A program made the translations under genes and the position numbers. Of a DNA stretch of 64,000 nt, positions 1 through 6,779 are shown one piece after another. The notes under the pieces are model-generated. The model did no database searches, had not been told where the DNA came from, and worked only from the letters and a program-made list of their open reading frames with translations. Source of the DNA: Methylobacterium sp. CB376 (GTDB lineage Bacteria > Pseudomonadota > Alphaproteobacteria > Rhizobiales > Beijerinckiaceae); contig NZ_CP121648.1 of NCBI RefSeq assembly GCF_029714205.1, positions 2,418,001 to 2,482,000 on the forward strand. The letters run 5' to 3'. Position 1 is the stretch's first letter. Every line of letters starts with the position of its first letter.

Positions 1-1018
1 CCAGGGCCGCGACCAGGCGCGGCCCGTCCGCGGGGTCGAGCCGCGCCACCCACGCGTCGAGCGGCTCCTCCTCGGCCGGCCCGCCCCGGGGCGCGGCCTC
101 GCCGGGCGGTTCGATCCGGTCCGGCGGCGGCTGCGACCAGCACACCGACCGGGTCTCGGGGTCGAGCTCCCAGGCGGCGAGGCCGGCGGCCGTGAGGGCG
201 AGCCGCAGGCCCTCGCTGCGGGCGCGCTGCGCCTCCTCGGCCGTCTCCTGCTCGTGGATGTCCGACAGCGTGCCCACCCATTCGCGGATGCTGCCGTCGA
301 GATTCTCGATCGGGATGCCGCGCGCCAGCATCCAGCGGTAATGCCCGCCCCGGTGCCGGACCCGGTAGGCGATCTCGAGGGGCTCGCCGGTGCGCCGGGC
401 CTGCGCCCAGGCCTCGGTGGCCCGGCCCCGGTCTTCGGGGTGGAGCGCGTCGAGCCAGCCCTCGTCGCGCAGCCGGTCCTCGGGCTCGCCGGTCCGCGCG
501 GTCCAGCCGAAGCTGCGGATGAAGCGTCCGTCGGGGCTCGCCCGCCACTCGATGGCGGCGCTCGCCTCCACGAGGGCGCGGTAGCGCTGCTCGCTCTCGC
601 GCAGGCTCGCCTCGGGGTCGGGGACGGGATTGCGGGAGGTCGCCGGCGTGATCCGCGTGAAGGTCGGCTCGTAGCGCCCGAGCGGCAGCTCGATCCGCAC
701 GCTGAGGGGGCAGGCGGGATCCTCGTAGATCTGCTGCAGCACCTGGCGCAGCCGCCGCGCCTCCACCCGCACGATGGCGTCGGTCGCCGGATCGAAATTG
801 GCCGGCCGGCCGAGGGCGTCCGTGGCGATGGTGTAGGATTTCAGCAGGCTGCCGCGTCCCGCGAGGCTCTCGCCCACCACGTAGGACAGGAAGGTCGAGA
901 GCTGGGGCGACTTGCGCAGCTGAGGCTGCTGCAGCAGGAGGGCGAGCGCGGCCCGGATGGCGTCGGATCCTATCGCATCCTGGTCCATCGCCGCGCTCTG
1001 GCCTTCGTCCCGCCTCAT
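1..1018 (-). CDS. PAS-domain sensory protein, N-terminal part (runs off the window)
   Basis: The reading frame is open from about 1018 to the window edge, so only about 339 N-terminal residues are visible. Residues ~25-120 form the small domain often found at the N-terminus of adenylate-cyclase-like and transcriptional proteins: LRKSPQLSTFLSYVV, then SYTIATDALGR, IVRVEARRLRQVL and IELPLGRYEPTF. A PAS domain with a PAC segment follows (GWTARTGEPEDRLRDEGWL to WVGTLSDIHEQ), then a linker and what may be a second PAS domain. The output domain (kinase, cyclase or GGDEF) is outside the window, so the activity is unknown. The start is ambiguous: ATG at 1018 has GGAG almost touching it, and an in-frame ATG at 988 is the alternative. 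Its neighbour on the same strand is a NarL-type response regulator, so a shared signalling role is possible but unproven. Confidence 0.7.
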   Translation of the reverse strand, partial: MRRDEGQSAAMDQDAIGSDAIRAALALLLQQPQLRKSPQLSTFLSYVVGESLAGRGSLLKSYTIATDALGRPANFDPATDAIVRVEARRLRQVLQQIYEDPACPLSVRIELPLGRYEPTFTRITPATSRNPVPDPEASLRESEQRYRALVEASAAIEWRASPDGRFIRSFGWTARTGEPEDRLRDEGWLDALHPEDRGRATEAWAQARRTGEPLEIAYRVRHRGGHYRWMLARGIPIENLDGSIREWVGTLSDIHEQETAEEAQRARSEGLRLALTAAGLAAWELDPETRSVCWSQPPPDRIEPPGEAAPRGGPAEEEPLDAWVARLDPADGPRLVAAL

Positions 1019-1365
1019 GCTCCGCGGCGCACACCGCCCGCCGCCGGCTCGCGGTCGACCGGTGACCCGCCTTGTCCCATGCGGGGACGGGTAGCACAAC
1101 CAGAACGTATCATACGGTCGGTACTGTCGGCCTGGATGCGGGCGGGCTCGCGCCGGAGGGCGCTCCGGGAGTTAGCGCGAGGCGGGGCGGATGGTTCCGG
1201 CGCGCCGCGGGTGGGGGCAGTCGCGGCGCCCCGACGGCCTACAGCCTTCGGGCGCCGGAGCGGCGCAGCTCATGATCCCCGCGGACGCACCACCGGTCCC
1301 GGACCCGACCGTGCGGAGAGGATCGGCGGCCCGGAGCCGCGCGCCGGGCGGGCCGCCCGGACCCG
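1019..1365. other. intergenic region with a short palindrome
   Basis: This 347-bp gap separates the response regulator (stop at 1366) from the PAS gene (start at 1018), both on the minus strand. No credible ORF is seen. An 11-nt palindrome, CGTAT-C-ATACG (1106-1116), sits in the only AT-containing stretch, about 90 bp upstream of the PAS start, where a promoter or operator would be expected. No confident -35/-10 pair was found. Confidence 0.4.
1344..1360 (-). terminator. GC-rich stem-loop after the response regulator
   Basis: CCGGGCG-GGC-CGCCCGG forms a perfect 7-bp stem with a 3-nt loop, beginning five bases past the response-regulator stop codon. There is no T-tract, so intrinsic termination is uncertain. 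Confidence 0.35.
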
Positions 1366-2043
1366 TCAGCCGGACAGGAGCCGCGCGCCCACCACCGCGG
1401 CGGCGGCGCGGTTCTGCACGCCGAGGCTGCGCAGGAGCGCCGCCATGTGCACCTTCACGGTGCCCTCGCCGAGCTGCAATTGCCGGGCGATCTCCTTGTT
1501 CGACTTCCCCTCGACGAGCAGGGCCAGCACGTCGCGCTGCCGCGGCGTGAGTTCGACCGTGCGCCCGGGGCGCAGGCTCTCCGAGTCGGGCGCGGCGCGC
1601 GGCGCCGCCGGGCGGGCCGGCCCGTCGAGCACCGCCAGGGAGGGCGGCACGTAGATCTGCCCGTCGAGGATCATGCCCACCGCCCGGGTCAGTTCCGAGG
1701 AGCCGAGCCCCTTGGGCACGTAGCCGTGCACGCCCACTTCCAGGGCCGCCAGGATCTTGTGCCGCTCGCTGGATCCCGAGACCACCGCCACCTTCACCCA
1801 CGGGAAGCACTCCCGCACCGCGCTCAGGCTGCCCGGCCCCTCCATGCCCGGCATCGCCAGGTCGAACAGGGCGAGGGTGATGCCGTTCGCCCGCTGGGCG
1901 AGCTGGTCCAGGGCTGCGTCCAGCGACCCGGTCTCGACGACCTCGCCGAAGCCAAGGCTCCGATTGAGGATCGCCACCATCGCCAGACGGAAGAACTCGT
2001 CGTCGTCGGCGATCAGGGCCACGGGCGCCGTCTGTTGAACCAT
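1366..2043 (-). CDS. NarL/LuxR-family two-component response regulator
   Basis: A DNA-binding response regulator of 225 residues. The N-terminal receiver has the acidic pocket IADDDEF (~11-17), the predicted phospho-acceptor Asp61 in LALFDLAMPG, and the conserved Lys111 in GYVPKG. A Ser/Ala/Pro linker leads to a C-terminal LuxR-type HTH (~160-215: LTPRQRDVLALL, SNKEIARQL, GTVKVHMAALL). The length is normal for the family. An ATG at 2058 (MKDLS..) has AGGGAG directly abutting it, and ATG 2043 has the same motif about 16 nt away, so the start is not settled. The gene is divergent from the AtzG/E/H cluster, making it a candidate local regulator. It is not a sigma-54 activator, because it has no AAA+ domain. 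Its kinase partner is not identifiable here. Confidence 0.85.
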   Translation of the reverse strand: MVQQTAPVALIADDDEFFRLAMVAILNRSLGFGEVVETGSLDAALDQLAQRANGITLALFDLAMPGMEGPGSLSAVRECFPWVKVAVVSGSSERHKILAALEVGVHGYVPKGLGSSELTRAVGMILDGQIYVPPSLAVLDGPARPAAPRAAPDSESLRPGRTVELTPRQRDVLALLVEGKSNKEIARQLQLGEGTVKVHMAALLRSLGVQNRAAAAVVGARLLSG

Positions 2044-2222
2044 GCTCAGATCTTTCATCTCCCTGGGCTGTTGTATGGGCAGGAGGGGCATACCGTCCAT
2101 AGTGTCGCGTCTTCCTCCACCGGGACGATGGCTGCGGCGGTGCCGCATCGGGATCCGGCGGGAGATGGTCCGTCCCTTGCTCCCGGGGGCGGCGGAGCAG
2201 GCGATCCTGCAGGAGGCATGCC

Positions 2223-2426
2223 GTGACCGAGACCCCGCCCCCACCCGCGGCGCTCGCCGCCTACCTGGACGCGGCCGCGCCGCTCCTCGGCCTCGATGTG
2301 CGGCCGGAATGGCGCGAGGGCGTCCTCGGCCACCTCGCGACGCTGCTGGCCGCCGCCGCGCGAGCGGCGGGGCATCCCCTGCCGGACGAGCTCGAAGCCG
2401 CCCCGGTCTTCGAGGCCGCGCCGTGA
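2223..2426 (+). CDS. AtzG-like (DUF4089) small subunit of an amidohydrolase
   Basis: A 67-residue protein matching the AtzG/HpxX-type small subunit: a two-helix protein with LAAYLDAAAPLLGL and WREGVLGHLATLLAAAA. In characterised systems AtzG binds the amidase AtzE and is needed for a soluble, active 1-carboxybiuret hydrolase. The start is GTG, with a perfect AGGAGG (2211-2216) six bases upstream. The stop overlaps the next start by four bases (GTGA), which implies translational coupling and a stoichiometric partnership with the amidase. Family assignment rests on size, motif pattern and position. The substrate could equally be oxalurate, as in hpx clusters. Confidence 0.8.
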   Translation: MTETPPPPAALAAYLDAAAPLLGLDVRPEWREGVLGHLATLLAAAARAAGHPLPDELEAAPVFEAAP

Positions 2427-3808
2427 CGCCGGACTTCGCCGCCGCCATCGCGGGGCGCGTCGCGCGGCGCGAGCTCGGCGCCCGGGCGGTCGTCGCGGCC
2501 GCCCTCGACCGCATCGCCGCGCTCGACCCGCGCGTCGGCGCCTTCACGGACGTGACCGCCGCGCGGGCGCTCGCCGCCGCGGAGGCGCTCGACGCGCGGC
2601 TCGACCGCGGCGAGGCCGCGGGTCCCCTCGCGGGGGTGCCGTTCGCGGTCAAGAACCTGATCGACGTCGCGGGATTGCCGACCCGGGCCGGTTCGCGCAT
2701 CAACCGCGAGCGGGTGCCGGCCGCCCGGGACGGGGCCCTGGTGCGGCGCCTCGAGGCGGCCGGGGCGATCCTCGTCGGCGCCCTCAACATGGGCGAGTAC
2801 GCCTACGACTTCACCGGCGAGAACGTCCATGACGGGCCGAGCCGCAACCCGCACGCCCTCGCCCACATGAGCGGCGGCTCGTCGGGCGGCTCGGGGGCGG
2901 CGCTCGCCGCGGGCCTCGTGCCCCTCACCCTCGGCTCGGACACCAACGGGTCGATCCGGGTCCCCAGCGCCTTCTGCGGCGTGTTCGGCCTCAAGCCGAC
3001 CTACGGCCGCCTCACCCGGGCCGGCAGCTTCCCCTTCGTCGGCAGCCTCGACCACCTGGGTCCGATGGCGCGCAGCGTCGCCGACCTCGCCCTGGCCTAC
3101 GACGCCATGCAGGGACCGGATCCGGAGGACCCGGTCGCGACGCGGCGCCCGCCCGAGCCCGTCACCCCGCTCCTGGGGCGCGGGGCCGAGGGCCTGCGCG
3201 TCGCGGTGGCGGGAGGCTACTTCGCCCGCGGCGGCGACCCGGAGGCCTTCGAGGCGGTCGCCCGGGTCGCCCGGGCGCTCGGCGCCGACGCCACCGTCGA
3301 GATCCCCGAGGCGGCGCGCGCCCGCGCGGCGGCCTACCTGATCTCCGCGGCCGAGGGCGCCGCCCTGCACCTCGACCGGCTGCGCGCGCGCCCCGGGGAT
3401 TTCGACCCGGCGGTGCGCGACCGGCTCCTCGCCGGCGCCATGATCCCGGCCCCGCACGTCGAGCGCGCCCAGCGCTTCCGGCGCTGGTACGCCGGGGCGG
3501 TGGCGGAGGTCTTCGCCGGCGTGGACGCGATCCTCGCCCCCGCAACGCCCTGCCGGGCGCCGCGCGGCGGCGAGACGGTGCTGGTCCTCGACGGGGTCGC
3601 GATGCCGCTGCGGCCGAACCTGGGCGTCTTCACCCAGCCGATCTCCTTCGTCGGCCTCCCGGTCGCGGCGGTGCCGGTCTGGCTCGACGACGGCCTCCCC
3701 CTCGGCGTTCAGGTCATCGCGGCGCCCTGGCGCGAGGACGTGGCCCTGCGGATCGCCCACGCCCTCGAACAGGCCGGCGTCGCGCGCGCGCCGGTCGCCC
3801 CGCTCTGA
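2423..3808 (+). CDS. AtzE-family amidohydrolase (amidase signature enzyme)
   Basis: A 461-residue amidase-signature hydrolase. The Ser-cisSer-Lys triad can be placed: Lys77 (PFAVKNLIDVAG), cis-Ser153 in the Gly/Ser-rich loop GGSSGGSG, and nucleophile Ser177 in GSDTNGSIRVPSAF. Spacings match the family. The C-terminal part (PISFVGLPVAAVP, PLGVQVIAAPW) is complete. AtzE hydrolyses 1-carboxybiuret in cyanuric-acid catabolism, while the related HpxY protein belongs to oxalurate degradation. The flanking AtzG-like and AtzH-like genes make this family clear and ordinary GatA unlikely. The start GTG overlaps the atzG-like stop. The 8-oxoguanine deaminase and purine importer just downstream favour a role late in purine nitrogen release, which is inference. 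Confidence 0.85.
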   Translation: MTPDFAAAIAGRVARRELGARAVVAAALDRIAALDPRVGAFTDVTAARALAAAEALDARLDRGEAAGPLAGVPFAVKNLIDVAGLPTRAGSRINRERVPAARDGALVRRLEAAGAILVGALNMGEYAYDFTGENVHDGPSRNPHALAHMSGGSSGGSGAALAAGLVPLTLGSDTNGSIRVPSAFCGVFGLKPTYGRLTRAGSFPFVGSLDHLGPMARSVADLALAYDAMQGPDPEDPVATRRPPEPVTPLLGRGAEGLRVAVAGGYFARGGDPEAFEAVARVARALGADATVEIPEAARARAAAYLISAAEGAALHLDRLRARPGDFDPAVRDRLLAGAMIPAPHVERAQRFRRWYAGAVAEVFAGVDAILAPATPCRAPRGGETVLVLDGVAMPLRPNLGVFTQPISFVGLPVAAVPVWLDDGLPLGVQVIAAPWREDVALRIAHALEQAGVARAPVAPL

Positions 3809-3820
3809 AGGATCCCGCCG

Positions 3821-4246
3821 ATGCCGCTCCCCGCCGATCCGGACGCGCGCGCGGTCGACGACCCGGCCGTGAAGGCCGAGGTCGAGGCGGCCTTCGCCGC
3901 CTACGAGGCCGCCCTGGTGTCGAACGACGTCGCCACCCTGGAATCCCTGTTCTGGGACGATCCCCGCACCATCCGGTACGGCGGGGGCGAGAACCTCTAC
4001 GGCATGGACGCGATCCGGGCCTTCCGGCGCGCCCGCTCGCCCGCCGGCCTCGCCCGGACCCTGGCGCGGACCGTGATCACCACCCACGGCCGCGACTGCG
4101 CGACTGCCATGACATTGTTCTTTCGTGCCGGAAATCCGGGCATGGTCGGGCGCCAGAGCCAGACTTGGTGCCGCTTCGCGGATGGGTGGAAGGTCGTCGC
4201 GGCCCATGTGAGCGTCATTCCCGATCCCAACCCCGCCGGAGACTGA
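3821..4246 (+). CDS. AtzH/HpxZ-like SnoaL-fold protein
   Basis: A 141-residue protein of the HpxZ/AtzH family (NTF2/SnoaL-like fold). Typical motifs are AFAAYEAALVSNDVATLESLFWDD near the N-terminus, RYGGGENLYGMDAIRAFRRAR, and the C-terminal WCRFADGWKVVAAHVSVI. AtzH acts as a 1,3-dicarboxyurea amidohydrolase in the cyanuric-acid pathway. HpxZ is its counterpart in oxalurate clusters, with a less certain role. The ATG lies 12 nt after the amidase stop, so the three genes form one transcription unit. The sigma-54 promoter for the next operon starts about 60 bp past this gene's end. Confidence 0.85.
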   Translation: MPLPADPDARAVDDPAVKAEVEAAFAAYEAALVSNDVATLESLFWDDPRTIRYGGGENLYGMDAIRAFRRARSPAGLARTLARTVITTHGRDCATAMTLFFRAGNPGMVGRQSQTWCRFADGWKVVAAHVSVIPDPNPAGD

Positions 4247-4303
4247 TCCATATCTGTGTCACGACTGCACCATGCCGGGATGGCCGCGGCCGGGGCGCGG
4301 ATC

Positions 4304-4320
4304 GTGGCACGGACGTTGCC
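4304..4320 (+). promoter_or_regulatory. sigma-54 (-24/-12) promoter
   Basis: TGGCACG-GACG-TTGC (4305-4319) matches the RpoN consensus TGGCACG-N4-TTGC at every fixed position, with the required GG-N10-GC spacing (GG at 4306-4307, GC at 4318-4319). It lies 40 bp upstream of the Tsx-like start codon, so transcription should begin near 4330. A TGCACCA half-site (4266-4272) resembles one arm of an NtrC box, but its partner arm is absent. RpoN is encoded elsewhere in this window. Confidence 0.75.
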
Positions 4321-4359
4321 CTGACCCTGGGGAGTGACGCAGGGGAATGGGAGACGGGG

Positions 4360-5379
4360 ATGGTCAAGCGGGGGCTCGTGGCGCCGGGGCTTGTGGCGCC
4401 GGGGCTTGTGGCGCCGGGGCTCGTGGCGCCGGGGCTCGTGGCGATGGCGACCGGCATCGCCATGCTGGCTCAGGCGCAGGCGGCGGACGTGCCGGCCAAA
4501 GCGCCGGTCGCGCCGGCGCCGGTGCCGGACTCGATCTTCCTGTTCGCCGACACTCAGGTGAGCTACCGCTACGTCTTCCCGGCCTCGGAGCCCGGCATCC
4601 CGAACCGCAAGACCGCCGACCCGCTCGACGGGCGCGGGATTCCCAAGCACGTCCTCAACATCTCGCACGCGGATGCCTGGGCCTACGGCACGAACTTCTT
4701 CTCCCTCGACATCCTGAAATCCGGCTCGCAGGACCCGTCGGGCTACGCCTTCCCGCGGCTCGGCATCGCCACCGGAATCGGCGCGACCGAGGCCTACGGC
4801 CTCTACCGCGGCACCCTCTCGGGCAACGCGCTCAGCAGCAGCAAGGCTTTCGCCATCCCGGGTGTCGTCAAGGACGTGTCGATCTCCTTCGGCGCCGACA
4901 TGAATTCGAAGAACACGTCGTTCGGCTCCGAGAAGCGCCTGATGGTGGCGGGCGTGAGCTTCGCCTTCGACGTGCCGGCCGGCTTCATGAACCTCGCGGT
5001 CCACGCCTCGAAGGAGTGGAACCGCAACGGCATCGTGCCGCTGCCGGCGCGCGACGTCGAGTTTCAGGTCACGCCGGAATTCGAGCTGGTCTACAACTTC
5101 CCGCTCGATTTCACCGGGCTGCCGCTCAGCCTCGCGGGCTTCAACAACGTCGTGCTGCCGAAAGGCAGGGACGGCTTCGGCGCCAAGACCGTCACCGAAT
5201 TCCTGTCGCGCACCAACCTCGTCCTTGATGTCGGAAAGCTGATCTACGACAAGCCGAACCGCGTCAACGTGTTCGTGGGCTTCCAGTACTGGCGCAACAA
5301 GTTCGGCAATGACCAGAGCAGGGTGCCCGGGTCCGAGGAAAAAGCCTTCCTGGCCGGCGTCGCGTTCCATATCTTCTGA
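4360..5379 (+). CDS. Tsx-like outer-membrane nucleoside channel (putative)
   Basis: A 339-residue outer-membrane protein. The N-terminus is a signal peptide whose hydrophobic core is made of GLVAP repeats, ending at AQAQAAD. The mature part alternates amphipathic strands rich in aromatic residues (VSYRYVFP, AWAYGTNFFSLDIL, PEFELVYNFPLDF, NVFVGFQYWRNKF) and ends in Phe (VAFHIF), the usual beta-barrel assembly signal. Layout and strand pattern resemble the Tsx/OmpK nucleoside channel family. That name is a moderate-confidence inference supported by the purine deaminase and BMP-type importer that follow. The ATG at 4360 is preceded by a GA-rich ribosome site and lies 40 bp from the sigma-54 element. 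Confidence 0.6.
   Translation: MVKRGLVAPGLVAPGLVAPGLVAPGLVAMATGIAMLAQAQAADVPAKAPVAPAPVPDSIFLFADTQVSYRYVFPASEPGIPNRKTADPLDGRGIPKHVLNISHADAWAYGTNFFSLDILKSGSQDPSGYAFPRLGIATGIGATEAYGLYRGTLSGNALSSSKAFAIPGVVKDVSISFGADMNSKNTSFGSEKRLMVAGVSFAFDVPAGFMNLAVHASKEWNRNGIVPLPARDVEFQVTPEFELVYNFPLDFTGLPLSLAGFNNVVLPKGRDGFGAKTVTEFLSRTNLVLDVGKLIYDKPNRVNVFVGFQYWRNKFGNDQSRVPGSEEKAFLAGVAFHIF
4372..4443 (+). repeat. 15-bp in-frame tandem repeat coding for signal-peptide core
   Basis: Four full copies and one partial copy of GGGCTYGTGGCGCCG encode (Gly-Leu-Val-Ala-Pro)x4 then GLVA. Copies differ only at the silent C/T in the Leu codon. Unit gain or loss would lengthen or shorten the hydrophobic segment without changing the frame. 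Confidence 0.9.
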
Positions 5380-5406
5380 GGGTTGCGGCGGATCGCGGGG
5401 ACCGGG

Positions 5407-6774
5407 ATGCAGCGGGACGACACGGGGGCGGGCGCGCGGCTCTGGCTGCGCGACCCGCTGGCGATCCTGGCGGAGGGGGCCGGCGGCGGCCTCGTGGTGC
5501 AGGGCAGCCGCATCGTGGAGCGGGTGCCCGCCGGAGGCGCGCCGGCCGTGCCGGCCGACGCGGCGGTCGATTGCTCGCGCCACGTGGTGATCCCCGGGCT
5601 CGTCAACACGCACCACCACGTCTTCCAGACGCTGACGCGCGCCCATCCGGCGGCGATCAACAAGCCGCTCTTCCCGTGGCTGAAGGCGCTCTACCCGATC
5701 TGGGCGCGGCTCACCCCGGATTCGTTCCGGCTGGCGACCCGGCTCGCCTACACGGAATTGCTGCTCTCGGGCTGCACCACCGCGGCCGACCACCACTACC
5801 TGTTCCCGCGGGGGCTCGAGGCGGCGGTCGACATCCAGGTCGAGGAGGCGCGGGCCCTCGGCATCCGCGCCTGCGTGACCCGCGGCTCCATGAGCCTGTC
5901 GGAGAAGGACGGCGGCCTGCCGCCCGAGAGCGTGGTCCAGGACGACGACACCATCCTGGCGGATTGCGAGCGGGTGCTCGGGCTGTTCCACGACCCCGCG
6001 CCGGGCGCGATGGTGCAGATCGCGCTCAGCCCCTGCTCGCCTTTCGCGGTGACCAAGCGCCTGATGCGCGAGACGGCGGCGCTCGCGGCGCGGCACGGGT
6101 GCCGGCTCCACACCCATCTGGGGGAGACCCGCGACGAGAACGCCTACTGCCTGTCCGCCTTCGGGCAGCGGCCGGTCGACTACCTGGAGGAGGTCGGCTG
6201 GCTCTCCTCGCGGACCTGGCTCGCCCACGGCATCCACTTCGACGACGGGGAGGTGGCGCGGCTCGGGCGAGCGGGGGTCGGCATCTGCCACTGCCCGACC
6301 TCGAACATGACCCTGGCCTCGGGCTTCTGCCGGACCTGCGAGCTCGAAGCCGCCGGGAGCCCGGTCGGGCTCGGGGTCGACGGCTCGGCCTCGAACGACG
6401 CGTCGAACCTGATCGAGGAGGTGCGCCACGCCGTGATGCTGAACCGGCTGACCTACGGGGCCGAGAGGGTGACCCATCGCGACGCCCTGCGCTGGGCCAC
6501 CGAGGGCTCGGCGGGCTGCCTCGGGCGCCGGGACATCGGCCGCCTGGAGGAGGGCTGCGAGGCGGACCTCGCCCTCTTCACGCTCGACGAGCTGCGCTTC
6601 TCCGGCGGGCACGACCCGCTCGCCGCCCTGGTCCTGTGCGGCGCGAGCCGGGCCGACCGGGTGATGGTGGCGGGCCGATGGCGGGTGATCGACGGGGCGC
6701 CGGTCGGGCTCGACCTGCGCGCCCTGCGCGAGGCCCACGGCGACGCGGCCCGCTCGCTGTTCGGGGCCGCGTGA
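5407..6774 (+). CDS. 8-oxoguanine deaminase
   Basis: A 455-residue zinc-dependent amidohydrolase of the ATZ/TRZ family. It converts 8-oxoguanine to urate with release of ammonia. Visible metal and active-site residues are His69 and His71 (VNTHHHVFQ), the HTHLGET motif, the WLAHGIHF histidine, and Asp in GVDGSASND. The ICHCPTSNMTLASG segment and the EADLALF tail are characteristic of this deaminase subgroup rather than of guanine deaminase or cytosine deaminase. The gene follows the Tsx-like gene by 27 bp and is coupled to the importer ATPase (stop and next start within six bases). A related hydroxy-triazine deaminase is the main alternative, but the purine importer favours 8-oxoguanine. Confidence 0.85.
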   Translation: MQRDDTGAGARLWLRDPLAILAEGAGGGLVVQGSRIVERVPAGGAPAVPADAAVDCSRHVVIPGLVNTHHHVFQTLTRAHPAAINKPLFPWLKALYPIWARLTPDSFRLATRLAYTELLLSGCTTAADHHYLFPRGLEAAVDIQVEEARALGIRACVTRGSMSLSEKDGGLPPESVVQDDDTILADCERVLGLFHDPAPGAMVQIALSPCSPFAVTKRLMRETAALAARHGCRLHTHLGETRDENAYCLSAFGQRPVDYLEEVGWLSSRTWLAHGIHFDDGEVARLGRAGVGICHCPTSNMTLASGFCRTCELEAAGSPVGLGVDGSASNDASNLIEEVRHAVMLNRLTYGAERVTHRDALRWATEGSAGCLGRRDIGRLEEGCEADLALFTLDELRFSGGHDPLAALVLCGASRADRVMVAGRWRVIDGAPVGLDLRALREAHGDAARSLFGAA

Positions 6775-6779
6775 CCGGC

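Noticed and set aside
254..1654. Plus-strand frame of 466 residues at the left end
   Set aside because: It is antisense to the PAS protein and response regulator, which have recognisable domains; its own translation has no family features.
4372..4443. Possible CRISPR or mobile-element signature from short repeats
   Set aside because: The units are contiguous, without spacers, and in frame within coding sequence; the same holds for 8339-8395 and 53788-53862.
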